From Roseicyclus sp. (GTDB taxonomy: Bacteria > Pseudomonadota > Alphaproteobacteria > Rhodobacterales > Rhodobacteraceae), in the NCBI GenBank assembly GCA_018401055.1, contig JAGYLB010000087.1:74772-138771 (forward strand): a stretch of 64,000 nt of DNA, in the 5' to 3' direction. The notes under the pieces were generated by a model that was not told where the DNA came from, ran no database searches, and saw only the letters and a program-made list of their open reading frames with translations. Shown piece after piece: positions 1-9,194 of this stretch (position 1 is its first letter; each line of letters begins with the position of its first letter). The translations under genes were made by a program, and so were the position numbers.

Positions 1-981
1 AACATGGCCGAGGTCGGAAACCCCGGCAGCACCACGACCGGCTTGCGACCGCAGACCGCAAGGCAGAGTGGCTTGCCGGGCTTGAGCGCCACACCATGCG
101 CCACAATGCCCGGCGCGCCCAGACCGGCGATCACTTGCGTGGTCAGATCGCCCGCTCCCTTGGAGGTGCCCCCAGACAAGATCAGCGCGTCATGGCTGTG
201 AAAGGCTGTTTGAACGGCGGATGTCAGACGCTCTACATCATCGGCGATGGCCCCAGATGCACCGCCTCGCAACCGTTCTCGCGGAGCGTCGCCGCGATCA
301 CCGGGCCGTTGGAATCGTAGACGCCCGCAGGCCGCAAGGGTTGGCCCGGCTGGACCAGTTCATCGCCGGTCGACAGCACCGCGACCGCGGCTTGCGCCAG
401 ACCGGCGCGCGGTCAAGCCCTACGGCGGCCAGCATCGCCACCTCTCGCGCGCCGATCACGGTGCCCTTGCGCAACAGCGTCTGACCCCGCGCAATGTCGG
501 AGCCTGCAAAGGAGATGAAACTGCCCGGCGAAACCGCGCGGGAGACGGCGATGCCATTCCCCTCGGGCTCGGTATGCTCGATCATCACCACCGCATCGGC
601 CCCGCGCGGGATCGGCCCGCCGGTGGCGATGGGCGTGGCCGTGCCGGGGGCGACGGGCAGCGCAGGCGCAGTGCCGCAATGGATCACCTCGGGGTTCAGG
701 CGCAGCAGCACGGGTTCAGCATCCGAAGCCTCGAACAGATCGGCGGCGCGCAGCGCGAACCCGTCGACGACCGCCCGGTCGAACGGCGGCGCATCGACCG
801 GTGCCGCGATGTCACGCGCCAGAACACGCCCCAGCACATGGTCAAGCGCCACCTCCTCCAGCCCCAGCGGTCGGGGGCTGAGCGCAGCAAGAAACGCCGC
901 CTCGGCGGCATCGCGGGACAGGACCTTCAGGAACTGGTCTTGCTCAAGTGCGCGGGGTGCGGGATTGGCGGGGCTAGACAT
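1..981 (-). CDS. moeA: MoeA-family molybdopterin molybdotransferase, C-terminus beyond the window
   Basis: Inserts molybdate or tungstate into adenylylated molybdopterin in the cytoplasm. Start ATG at 979-981, six bases after the stop of the upstream MoeA-like gene. The N-terminal part carries the MoeA domains (PPFDRAVVDGFAL, ATGGPIPRGADAVVMIEH). Near the left edge the molybdopterin-binding signature follows: STGDEL, SGGTSKGAGD, LKPGKP, LPGFPTSAMF. The run-off edge means any C-terminal LysR-type ligand domain, common in this subfamily, cannot be seen. The frame breaks near 400-408 and again at the C run 251-254, where one more C would rejoin VHLG to AIADDVERL. Both sides are well conserved, so I read this as a functional gene with sequence errors. 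Placed last in the tup operon, it suggests a tungsten- or molybdenum-specific insertion role. Confidence 0.85.
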
Positions 982-986
982 GGCGC

Positions 987-1974
987 TTATCCGAAGGGGT
1001 GGGACAAAGGGGTGCCCGCCAGCATCGCGCCTGCGGGCAGACCTTCGCTCTCGGGCGGCACGATGGCAAAGGCATCCGCCGCGGCCAGACCTGCCAGCGT
1101 CAGGGTACCTGCCGGGCCGGGGTGCCAATCCGCCCCCGCCCGCGTCACCAGCACCAGATCGGACAAGCCCAGCCCGGAGGCGACCTTGCGGCTGAGCGGG
1201 CACGGCTCGGCGGCAGGCGTGGCCCCGGTCAGCGCCGCCATCGCGGGCAGGCCCAAGGCAAGCAGCGCCGCCACCATCCCGTCAAAGCGGCGCGGCACCG
1301 ACAAGACCAGCGCAGCACCCTCGCGCCCGATCCAAGCCGTGTCGCCCGGCGCCAGCGCAAGGCGCGGGACCGCATCGGGGCTTGGGCGCAAGATCAGATC
1401 CGGCGCATCGGCTGCAACCTGCCCGCCCCATGCGGTCAGCACAGCACGGGCGTAATCGGCCTGCATCGGGTCGGGCAGATCGATGCAAATACGCGGGCGG
1501 CGCAAGGCGACCTGGGTCACCCGCCACAGCCGCAACAAGACAAAACCGGTCCGGACAGCACTGCGCCCACCGCCGCGATGTGGGCCCCTGCCCGGCCGTC
1601 GCCATGGCCTGCGCGCCGGACACCCCCGCCCGGATGGATGGGGCGGACAGCCTCGAACCCCGTGCCCGTCGCCTCCACCCCCTCGGGTGGCAGCACGGCG
1701 TCGGTGCCGGGCGGCATCGGGTCGCCCGGAAGAACATGCACAGGGGCGGCCAGCCCAATGGGCAGGTCAGCGCTCGCCCCCGTCAGGTCTAGCGCCGTCA
1801 CCGCGAAGCCCGCCCGCAATGCCTCGGCCAGGGTGGGGTATCGGCGGGAAAGCACAGCGCCTCGGCCAGCACGCCGCCGCGCGCCCCGGACAGCGGCACG
1901 ACCTCGGAAGCGACCGGGGTCACGCCCGCCAGCGCGCGCGCAAGGCAATCGTCAAGGGAGGTGAGGCCGGTCAT
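987..1974 (-). CDS. Short divergent MoeA-like molybdopterin-binding protein
   Basis: About 330 residues, a divergent relative of MoeA. The N-terminus (MTGLTSLDDCLARALAG) resembles the MoeA domain I helix. A central MoeA-like part reads HVLPGDPMPPGTDAVLPPEGV, and the C-terminal part (DLVLVTR, WHPGPAGTLTLAGLAAADAF, VPPESEGLPAG) resembles the MoeA tail domain. I do not see the SGG-S-G-D molybdopterin signature in it. Frame changes occur near 1830 and 1540. It lies between tupA and the full MoeA gene on the same strand. It may be an accessory subunit or a metal-selectivity variant; that role is inference. Confidence 0.65.
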
Positions 1975-2022
1975 CTGACCAGACTTAGGCCCCTGCGCGA
2001 TCAAAGGCCAGTGGGGGCCGGG

Positions 2023-2838
2023 CTACTGCGCCGAGGGGAAGAACAGTTGCTCGCCCCCCACCGTGAAGCCCGCAATCGCGGCCTGACCTGCAGGCGACAC
2101 GATCCAGTCGATGAAGCTCTGGCCCAGATCGGCCTTCACATGGGCATGGCGTTCAGGATTGACCAAGATGATGCCATAGGGGTTGAACAGCACCGGATCG
2201 CCTTCGGACACGATCTCCAGCGGGCCGCGGTTCTGGAACGACAGCCATGTGGCGCGGTCGGTCAGCGCATAGGCGGGCACCTGCGCGGCTGTGTTCAGCG
2301 TCGCGCCCATCCCCGATCCGGTCGACAGATACCATTCGCCCGCCGGTTCGATCCCGGCGGCCTGCCACAGAGCCATTTCCGCCACATGCGTGCCGCTGTC
2401 ATCCCCGCGCGAGGCGAAGGGTGCCCCTGCCGCAGCGATCGCAGCCATGGCGGCGGCGGCACTGTCGGTGGCGCGTACAGCGGCCGGATCCTCGGCCGGG
2501 CCGACGACGACGAAGTCGTTGTACATCACGTCAAAGCGCTGCTCCCCGTAGCCCTCGGCGACAAAGGCCTCTTCCTGCGCGCGGGCATGGACGAAGACCA
2601 CATCCGCATCGCCCCGCCGCCCGGTTTCCAGCGCCTGGCCCGTGCCTTGCGACACTACCCGCACCTCGATCCCGGTCTCAGCCTGAAAGATCGGCAAGAT
2701 GTGCCCGAAGAGGCCCGAGTTCTCGGTCGAGGTGGTCGAGGCGACGGTGATGAACTCCTGCGCCATCGCAGGAAGTGCCGCCAGCAAGGCGAGGCCGGAG
2801 GCCAGACCCACAAGGGCGGAACGGCGTGTGGGTGTCAT
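2023..2838 (-). CDS. tupA: Tungstate ABC transporter substrate-binding protein TupA
   Basis: Periplasmic oxyanion receptor, 271 residues. It has a clear secretion signal ending at AMAQE, followed by the family hallmark VASTTSTENSGLFGHILP, in which the TTST stretch contributes anion ligands in TupA/WtpA-like proteins. Later motifs typical of TupA are GDADVVFVHAR, MYNDFVVVGP, SRGDDSGTH and the C-terminal NPYGIILVNP. The reading frame is intact. It follows tupB and tupC in the same operon, 18 bases after tupC, and precedes two MoeA-type genes. Tungstate rather than molybdate preference is inferred from family resemblance; a separate modABC lies at 21-24 kb. Confidence 0.93.
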   Translation of the reverse strand: MTPTRRSALVGLASGLALLAALPAMAQEFITVASTTSTENSGLFGHILPIFQAETGIEVRVVSQGTGQALETGRRGDADVVFVHARAQEEAFVAEGYGEQRFDVMYNDFVVVGPAEDPAAVRATDSAAAAMAAIAAAGAPFASRGDDSGTHVAEMALWQAAGIEPAGEWYLSTGSGMGATLNTAAQVPAYALTDRATWLSFQNRGPLEIVSEGDPVLFNPYGIILVNPERHAHVKADLGQSFIDWIVSPAGQAAIAGFTVGGEQLFFPSAQ

Positions 2839-2856
2839 GGTAAATCTCTCCCTTGG

Positions 2857-3588
2857 TTACCAGATCAGATCGCCCGCCAGAAAGGCGCGGGCCTCGGGGG
2901 TCTTGGGCCCCGCGAAGAAATCGGCGGCGGGGCGGTGTTCTATCAGCCGCCCGCGATGCAAAAACGCAACATCCTCGGCCAGACGGCGGGCCTGCCCCAG
3001 ATTGTGCGTGGTCAGCACGATGGTGATGCCCTCGGCCGAAAAGGTCTCGATCATCTCCTCGATCATCCGCGTGGCAGAAGGATCAAGCGCCGAGGTGGGT
3101 TCATCCAGAAACAGCACCTCCGGCCGCATCGCCCAGGCGCGCGCCAGCGCCAACCGCTGCTGTTCGCCCCCGGACAAAAGCCGCGCGGGCCGGTCGGCCA
3201 TAGCCCTCAGCCCGAAGCGGTCCAACGTGGCCGCGACCGTGGCCCGCCTTTCGCCGCGCGACAGGCCCCGGAAGGCCAGCGGGTAGTCGATATTGCCCGC
3301 AACCGATCGGCGCAGCAGGACCGGGCGTTGGAACACCATCGCCTGCGCCTCGGGCCGCGCCGATCCGTCGGCCCAGAGACAGCGGCCCGATGTCGGCGCG
3401 ATCAGGCCGTGACACAGGCGCAAAAGCAGGCTCTTGCCCGCGCCATTCGCCCCAAGAACGACAAGCCGCCGACCGGGTTCCACCTCCAGCGTGATGTCCG
3501 ACACCAGCGCCTTGCCACTAACGCAATAGCCGACCCCGTCGAGCTTGAGCGGCAGGATCGACGGGACAATGGCGCGCAGATGCGTCAT
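2857..3588 (-). CDS. tupC: Tungstate ABC transporter ATPase TupC
   Basis: ATP-binding subunit of the tungstate importer, 243 residues. Walker A is GANGAGKSLLLRL, the ABC signature LLSGGEQQRLALARA, Walker B VLFLDEPTSAL, and the switch histidine lies in TTHN. Start ATG at 3586-3588 overlaps the stop of the permease gene by four bases (ATGA), indicating translational coupling. It has no C-terminal TOBE domain, as expected of TupC and unlike ModC at 21081-22181. The frame is intact. Confidence 0.92.
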   Translation of the reverse strand: MTHLRAIVPSILPLKLDGVGYCVSGKALVSDITLEVEPGRRLVVLGANGAGKSLLLRLCHGLIAPTSGRCLWADGSARPEAQAMVFQRPVLLRRSVAGNIDYPLAFRGLSRGERRATVAATLDRFGLRAMADRPARLLSGGEQQRLALARAWAMRPEVLFLDEPTSALDPSATRMIEEMIETFSAEGITIVLTTHNLGQARRLAEDVAFLHRGRLIEHRPAADFFAGPKTPEARAFLAGDLIW

Positions 3589-4280
3589 CCTAGCCGCCCC
3601 CGCGCCCACTGCCCCGCGCCCCAGGCTGCGGCATTGAGCGTCAAGGTCAACGTCAGCAAGATGATCCCCAGCGCCACCGCCAGCCCCAAATTGCCGCGGC
3701 TGGTTTCCAGCGTGATCGCGGTCGTCATGGTGCGGGTATGGCCCGCGATGTTGCCCCCCACAATCAGCACTGCGCCGACCTCGGCGCTGGCGCGGCCAAA
3801 ACCCGCCAGAACACCGGTCAGCAGGCTGACCCGCCCATCCCACAAAAGCGTCGGCACCGCGCGCAGTCGCCCTGCGCCAAGGCTTTGCAACTGTTCGGAA
3901 TATTCGGCCCAGATGTCTTCCACCACCGAGCGCGTCAGCGACACCACGATGGGCAGGATCAGAACGATCTGGGCCAGGATCATCGCCTCAGGCGTGAACA
4001 AGAGGCCGATATCGCCCAAAGGCCCCGACCGCGACAGCATCAGGTAGACGACCAGCCCAGCCACCACGGGCGGCAATCCCATCAGCGCGTTGAACAGCAC
4101 GATGACCGCGCCGCGCCCCGGAAACCGCGCCAACGCCAGCGCCGCACCCAACGGCAGGCCGATCACGCAGGCGACCAGCACGGCGGTCAGCGTCACGTGC
4201 AGCGACAGGCCGATGATCTGCATCAGCGCAGGATCGCCCGCCAGCAGCAGGCCGAAAGCGGTCGCAAACGGTCCGTCCAA
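3585..4280 (-). CDS. tupB: Tungstate ABC transporter permease TupB
   Basis: Inner-membrane permease of the tungstate importer, about 231 residues and five to six hydrophobic segments (for example TLTAVLVACVIGLPLGAALA and LMGLPPVVAGLVVYLML). A cytoplasmic coupling loop, GRASAEVGAVLIVGGNIAG, is of the type seen in molybdate and tungstate permeases. I chose a TTG start at 4278-4280 because a strong purine-rich Shine-Dalgarno (GGGGAGG, 4287-4293) lies six bases upstream. The frame stays open to 4295 with another TTG that has no such site. It is the first gene of the tup-moeA operon, divergent from the regulator at 4367. Confidence 0.88.
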   Translation of the reverse strand: MDGPFATAFGLLLAGDPALMQIIGLSLHVTLTAVLVACVIGLPLGAALALARFPGRGAVIVLFNALMGLPPVVAGLVVYLMLSRSGPLGDIGLLFTPEAMILAQIVLILPIVVSLTRSVVEDIWAEYSEQLQSLGAGRLRAVPTLLWDGRVSLLTGVLAGFGRASAEVGAVLIVGGNIAGHTRTMTTAITLETSRGNLGLAVALGIILLTLTLTLNAAAWGAGQWARGRLG

Positions 4281-4357
4281 AGCACCCCTCCCCAAAGGTC
4301 ACTGGAAATTAGGACAGAACTGCAGTATCGTTCAACGACGTAATTTTTGCACGGAAT

Positions 4358-4371
4358 TGCATTGAAATGCA
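4358..4371. promoter_or_regulatory. Inverted repeat TGCATT-GA-AATGCA over a start codon
   Basis: Perfect 6-bp inverted repeat with a 2-base spacer. The right arm contains the ATG (4367-4369) used for the HTH regulator gene. It lies in the 86-base divergent region between tupB and that regulator, so an autoregulatory operator is plausible. It could also be chance in an AT-richer promoter stretch. Confidence 0.35.
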
Positions 4372-5283
4372 GAATGCGGCATCCTGCCCCTTCCCTCCGA
4401 CCGACAGCGCCACGTTGATGACCACGGGCGAGGTCGCGGCCTATCTGCGCCTGCGCGAACGCACGATCTACGAGATGGTGGCCCGCCAGACGATCCCCTT
4501 CACCCGCGCAACCGGCAAGATCTTGTTCCCACGCCGCCTGATCGATGCCTGGCTCGAGGCTCAGACAGAATTGCCCGACGCAGGCATTGCGCCCGCTGCG
4601 CCGATCTACGCCGGATCGAACGACCCCCTTTTGGAATGGGCGCTGCGCCAATCGGGCAGCGGGCTGGCGGTGCTGGCGGGCGGCTCGATGCAGGGGCTCA
4701 ACGATCTGGCCGCAGGGCGCGCAATCATGTCGGGGCTGCACCTGATCGATCCCGACAACGGGGCGTGGAACATCGCCGCCGCCCGGGCACATCTGCCCGG
4801 ATCGCGGCATGTGATGATCCATTGGGCGCGCCGGACGCAGGGGTCTGTTGCTGGCGGCAGGCAATCCGCAAGCGGTCACAGGGGCTTGCCGATGCCGTGG
4901 CCCGCGGCCTGCGCTCTTGCGCTCAGGTCCGAGGGCGCGGGGTCACAGCGTCTGCTCGACGTGCTTTTGGCGCGCAGGGTTTGTCGCGCGCGCAGCTTGT
5001 CACGACCGGGCAGCCCGCCGACACCCATGCCGATCTGGCGGCCCTGATCGAAACCGGCGAGGCGGATTGCGGTCTTGGGCTTCAAGCTGCGGCAGGCCCG
5101 CTGGGTTTCTTGCCGCTGATGACGGACGAGAGCTTTGACCTTGTCATGACCCGGCGCGCCTATTTCGAGCCGCCGGTGCAAAGGCTGCTGGAGTTCGCAA
5201 GGTCCGAGACCTTCACCGTGCGCGCGGCCCATCTGGGGGGCTACAATCTGCGCAACCTCGGCGGCGTGGTCTGGAACGGCTGA
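4367..5283 (+). CDS. One-component regulator: excisionase-type HTH plus PBP-like anion-binding domain
   Basis: About 305 residues. The N-terminus is a MerR/excisionase-type DNA-binding fold (LMTTGEVAAYLRLRERTIYEMV, then ATGKILFPRRLIDAWL). The rest resembles the periplasmic-molybdate-binding-like domain (COG1910 type) also found at the C-terminus of some MoeA proteins: GSNDPLLEWALR, LAGGSMQGLNDLA, GLHLID, EGAGSQRLLDVLL, GEADCGLGLQAAA and a final YNLRNLGGVVWNG. It therefore probably senses tungstate, molybdate or a related molybdopterin state and controls the divergent tup operon. Several frame changes occur between 4845 and 4975, but each piece continues in another frame. The start is tentative: ATG 4367, with ATG 4418 as the alternative just before the HTH. 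Confidence 0.75.
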
Positions 5284-5604
5284 GACCCTGACCCAAGGCC
5301 AAGGCCCCCGTGTCGCGCCCTGCCCTCATCTGGGAAATGTCGAGGGGCCAAGCGTCGCAAGTCGGTTGGACGCAGAATGCCAACCTGCAGGCTTATGCGC
5401 AGGCCGGGACAATGCCGGACGGTCAGCAGCGCATGGAGCGCCGATCCAGGGTTGGGGCGCGACCTGCATTCTCTTTCGAGCGGTCCGTTCCTGCAAGAGC
5501 CCCGGCCGCAGGTTGGCAAGGCCGCTATGCAGTTCGCCCGGCGCCCGCTACCATAGCCGATGGGAGTCGGTGGCGGGAGGCCACCGACAGGGAGGAGACT
5601 TGCG
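5284..5604. other. 321-base intergenic region upstream of the three-component system
   Basis: No coding sequence recognised; the open frames here lack any family resemblance. The only clear structure is at its 3' end: a perfect 9-bp hairpin, GTCGGTGGC (5566-5574) and GCCACCGAC (5580-5588) with a 5-base loop, directly followed by a Shine-Dalgarno GGAGGAG (5591-5597). The promoter for the sensor operon must lie here, but I could not define -35/-10 elements. Confidence 0.5.
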
Positions 5605-6465
5605 TTGACGCACCTCGTCGCAACGCGGCGGCAGGTCCTGACCGCTATGGTGGGCGCAACCGCGCTCGCTACACCTGCGCTGTCGCAACCGCGGGCCTTC
5701 ACGCTCGCGCTTACCCCTGTTTTGATGATCTCCGATCTCGACCTCATGGGCCTGCTGAGGACCTACCTTGCCACGGCCCTCGGCATGCCCGTGCAACTGG
5801 CCACCCGGCGCAGCTATCAAGATGTCACGGTGCTGGTGATGGGCGGCAAGGTGGATGCGGCCTGGGTCTGCGGCTTTCCCTATGTCATGCACCGCGATCT
5901 TCTCGATGTCGTGGCGGTGCCGATCTGGCGCGGATCGCCGCTCTACGAATCCTACCTCATCGTCGAGCAGGGCAGCCCGGCGCAGGACTGGTCCGACCTC
6001 GAGGGGCATCTGCACGCATTCTCGGACCCGGATTCGAACTCGGGCTATCTGGTCACTGCGGCCCTTCTGGCCCGCAACGGGCGGCGGACCGACAGTTTCT
6101 TTCAGAGCACCGTGTTTACCTACGAGCATCGCAACGTGGTGCGGGCGGTGGCCTCGGGGCTGGCGCAATCGGGCAGTGTCGATGGCTACATCTGGGACGC
6201 GATGGCCGACACCGAGCCGGAGCTTGCGGATGCGACGCGCGTTTTGCGTCGGTCTGAGCCCTTGGGCTTTCCCCCCGTCGTCGTCAACCGCACCCTCGGC
6301 GATCCGGGCCGCAGCACAGCACTGAGGGACGCGCTTTTGTCGATGGCCTCCGACGATCTGGGCCGGTCGCTTCTGGGGGCGCTCCGGCTCGACGGCTTCA
6401 CCGAGGTTGCGCCGACGCATTATGACGCCATCGCGGCGCAGGCGTCCCTCGTCCGGTCGCTGTGA
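5605..6465 (+). CDS. PhnD/AioX-like periplasmic phosphonate/oxyanion-binding sensor protein
   Basis: Exported binding protein of the PhnD superfamily, 286 residues. I chose the TTG at 5605-5607 because GGAGGAG sits seven bases upstream; the ATG at 5560 lies before the hairpin and has no such site. The N-terminus (ATRRQVLTAMVGATALATPALSQ) is a Tat-like or Sec signal. Family motifs include LRTYLATALGMPVQLATRRSYQD, KVDAAWVCGFPYV, DPDSNSGYLV, QSTVFTYEHRNVVRAVASG and GYIWDAM. The gene is followed without a gap by a histidine kinase and an NtrC-type regulator. That is the arrangement of AioX-AioS-AioR three-component systems, where the binding protein presents an oxyanion to the kinase. The ligand is unknown; sulfite is a contextual guess from the downstream sulfite-oxidase-type genes. 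Confidence 0.85.
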   Translation: MTHLVATRRQVLTAMVGATALATPALSQPRAFTLALTPVLMISDLDLMGLLRTYLATALGMPVQLATRRSYQDVTVLVMGGKVDAAWVCGFPYVMHRDLLDVVAVPIWRGSPLYESYLIVEQGSPAQDWSDLEGHLHAFSDPDSNSGYLVTAALLARNGRRTDSFFQSTVFTYEHRNVVRAVASGLAQSGSVDGYIWDAMADTEPELADATRVLRRSEPLGFPPVVVNRTLGDPGRSTALRDALLSMASDDLGRSLLGALRLDGFTEVAPTHYDAIAAQASLVRSL

Positions 6466-7923
6466 TGGGCGCGCTCACCGGTCAGCGTCTGCGCCATGGA
6501 CGTCTGTTGCCTCGGCTGCCGCTCACATTGCGGGTGCCGGTCGTCGTCGCGGGCCTGATGATCCTCGTCAGCCTTGTCGTCTCCGAACGCGCGATCTCGC
6601 AATTCGACGCCTCGCAGACCCGGCATTTCGTCGAGCTTGGCAACGCCTATCTCGACGGGATGGCGCCGCCAGTGGTGCCCGCCGTGGTGCGCGAGGATGT
6701 CTGGGAGGTGTTCGACGTGCTCGATCGCTCGCGCGAGCTCTACCGCGGGCTGGAACTGATCCAGACGGTCGTGACCGATCCGGACGGCCGGGTGGTCGCG
6801 GCGAGCGACCCCGACAGACCCCTGTGGGCAGCCTGTTCGAGGCCGGGGCCGGTTTTGCCGCCGCCGATGATCTGCTGCGGTTGGAGCCCGGCACGGAGGT
6901 CGCGAGCCTGCGGCGCGACCTGCTGCATCGCGGCCATGCCGTCGGCGCGCTGCACGCCCGCATCGATGTCGGACCGCTTCAGGCCGAACGGCAGCGCCTG
7001 TTGTGGATGCTCATCATCGGCAATGCCGCCATCACCGTTGGCCTCTCGGCGCTTGGCTATCTGGCGGTCACGCAGATGGTGCGCCCGCTGCGCCGGATCT
7101 CCTCTCGGCTCGCCTCCGGCTCGACCCTGCCCTTGCCCGAGGGCGAGATGCCATCCGATCTTGAAACCGCACGGCTTTACGAAGGCTACAACCGCCTGAT
7201 CGCCGCCCTCGAAAGCCGCGAGCGTCTGGAGCAGTCGGTTGGCCGAGAGACGGCAGCTGACCGCGCCAGCTTGGCCACTGGGCATGGCCCATGAGATCAA
7301 CAACCCGCTGGGCGGGCTGATCACCGCGCTCGACACGCTCGACCACCACGGCGAGCGGCCCGAGGTGCGGCAACAGACCATCGCCTTGCTGCGCCGGGGA
7401 CTCGATGACATCGGACGCGTGGTGCGCACGACGCTGGCGGGCCACCGGGGTGCGACCGATCCGCGCCCGCTTGCCCCCGGCGATCTGGAGGATCTGCGCA
7501 CCCTGATCGCGCCCGAATTGCGCCTGCGCGGTCAGGCGCTTGAGTGGAGCGTCGGGTTCGAAACGCCCTTGCCGGTGCCGGCCGGGCCGCTGCGGCAGGC
7601 GCTGCTGAACCTGCTCCTCAATGCGTCAACGCCGCGCCGCGTGGTGCGACCATCGGCTTTCGCGCGGTGCACGACGCAGGCTGCCTTGTGCTCAGCGTCG
7701 AGGATGCCGGGCCGGGCCTGCCGAGGCGCTGCGCGATTATCTCGTGTCGAGGCGGCATCGGCGAGGCGCCGCTGCGCAGTGGCCCGCATCTGGGCCTGTG
7801 GCTGATCCGGACCATCGCCAACGAGATCGGCGCGCGGATCGAGGTCGCGCAAAGCGCGCTCGGTGGCGCGCGGGTGTCGCTGCTGGTGCCGCTGCCCGAG
7901 ATCAGACCGCCGATGGCCTTTGA
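6465..7923 (+). CDS. Sensor histidine kinase of the AioX-like three-component system
   Basis: Membrane kinase of about 485 residues. It has a first membrane helix (VVVAGLMILVSLVVS), a periplasmic sensor region of roughly 140 residues and a second helix (MLIIGNAAITVGLSALGYLAV). A HAMP-like linker follows, then an H-box GMAHEINNPLGG, an N-box piece LLNLLLNAS and G-box pieces VEDAGPGLP and GLWLIRTIANEIG. Start ATG 6465 (or GTG 6462) overlaps the stop of the binding protein. Frame changes lie near 6830, 7245, 7625 and 7730. No stop separates its last frame from the regulator. TGA 7921-7923 in another frame is my best guess for the end, which would overlap the regulator start by 11 bases; a real kinase-regulator fusion cannot be excluded. 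Confidence 0.85.
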
Positions 7924-9194
7924 GGGTTCGCTGCGTGGGTGCCGCCTCGCCTTGATCGAGGATGACGCCGTGATGGGCGAAAGCCTGCTGGTGCGCCTGT
8001 CGCTGGAAGGCGCCGACGTGCGCTGGTGGACCAGCGGCGCCGAGGCCAGCCGCAGCCTGCCCGCCTTCGGCCCCGAGGTGGTGATCTGCGACATCCGCCT
8101 GCCCGACGATGGCGGCGAGGCGCTGTTCGACCGGCTGGCGCGTCACGCCCGGCGCCGTTCTTGTTCATGACCGCCTATAGCGACATCGAACAGGCGGTGC
8201 GGCTGATGCGCGCCGGTGCCGCCGACTACGTCACCAAACCGTTCGAATTCCAGGATTTCCGCGCCCGGCTGGAGCGTCTGCTGCTGCCCGGCGCAGGTGT
8301 GCTTGGCCCATCTGCCGCGATGCGCCGGATCGAGGCGCAGTTGCTGCGGCTGGCCGCGCGGCCCGCCGTGCCTGTGCTGCTGGTAGGCGGGAAACCGGCG
8401 TGGGCAAACGAGGTCTGCGCGCGCTTCTTGCACGAGGCGGACACCTCGAGCGGACCTTTCGTTGTCGTCGACTGCGCGGGCCTCGGCGTGGCTGGCGATG
8501 GGGCTGATGCCGCCTTGTTCGGCGACACCGGCCTGATCGCCGCCGCCGCCGATGGCGGGACGCTGTTTCTCGACGAGGTGGCAGAACTGCCCGACCGGCT
8601 GCAACCGCGGTTCCTGCGCCTGATCGACGAGCGCTGCTTCACTGCGGTGGGCGGCAGCGCCTCGCGCCCCTTCAGGGGCCGCATCGTCTGCGCAACCCAT
8701 GCCGATCTGCGGAGCCTCGCCAAGCAGGGCCGCTTCCGCGAGGATCTGCTGTTCCGGGTGGATGCCGCAGGCCTGACGGTGCCGCCCCTGCGCGACCGTC
8801 AGGAAGACATCTTGTGGCTGATGCACCTGATCTTGCGCCGCATCGCCGCCGAGACCGGGCGCCCCCGCTCTCGGTCACGGCGGGGGCCGAGCTTCTGGCG
8901 CTGCGCCACGACTGGCCCGGCAACGTGCGCGAATTGCGCAACAGGCTGGAACGCGCCGCCGCCCTGACCGAGGCCCCCATCGGCCCCGCCGACCTGTTCC
9001 CCGACAAGACGGACACAGGCGAGGGCTTCGCGCTTCTGGCCGACACGCGCGATCTGGCGGAACGCCAGCACATCCGACGTGCGCTGGCCCGCACCGACGG
9101 GAATGTGCCCGAGGCCGCGGCGCTGCTTGGCATTTCGCGCTCCACGCTTTTCGACAAGATGCGTAGGCTGGGCCTCGCCCGAGACGGCGGCTGA
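7913..9194 (+). CDS. NtrC-type response regulator without GAFTGA loop
   Basis: About 430 residues. The receiver domain has IEDD, phospho-acceptor CDIRLPD, MTAYSD and VTKPF. The AAA+ domain has Walker B GGTLFLDEVAELP, FREDLLFRVD and PLRDRQEDI, with the NVRELRNRLERA region. The C-terminal Fis-type HTH is AAALLGISRSTLFDKMRRLG. Walker A looks degenerate as written (VGGKPAWAN), but the other frame reads ETGVGK, so two compensating indels near 8388-8408 hide an intact GETGVGK. Between LFG and ADGGTLF there are only eight residues (DTGLIAAA), so the sigma54-contacting GAFTGA loop is missing. That suggests activation of a sigma70-type promoter, as known for Rhodobacter capsulatus NtrC. Further frame changes lie in C runs at 8148-8150 and 8862-8866. 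Confidence 0.9.

Noticed and set aside
1483..4047. Long plus-strand open frame of 854 codons across moeA-tupA-tupC
   Set aside because: It is an antisense shadow of GC-rich minus-strand genes. It shows no family motifs and is rich in Arg/Pro/Gly.
5310..6257. Plus-strand frame of 315 codons overlapping the AioX-like gene
   Set aside because: Out of frame with the recognisable PhnD-like protein; composition atypical and no motif.
8388..8408. Degenerate, inactive Walker A in the NtrC-type regulator
   Set aside because: The neighbouring frame gives ETGVGK between the same flanks, so compensating indels explain it better than loss of function.
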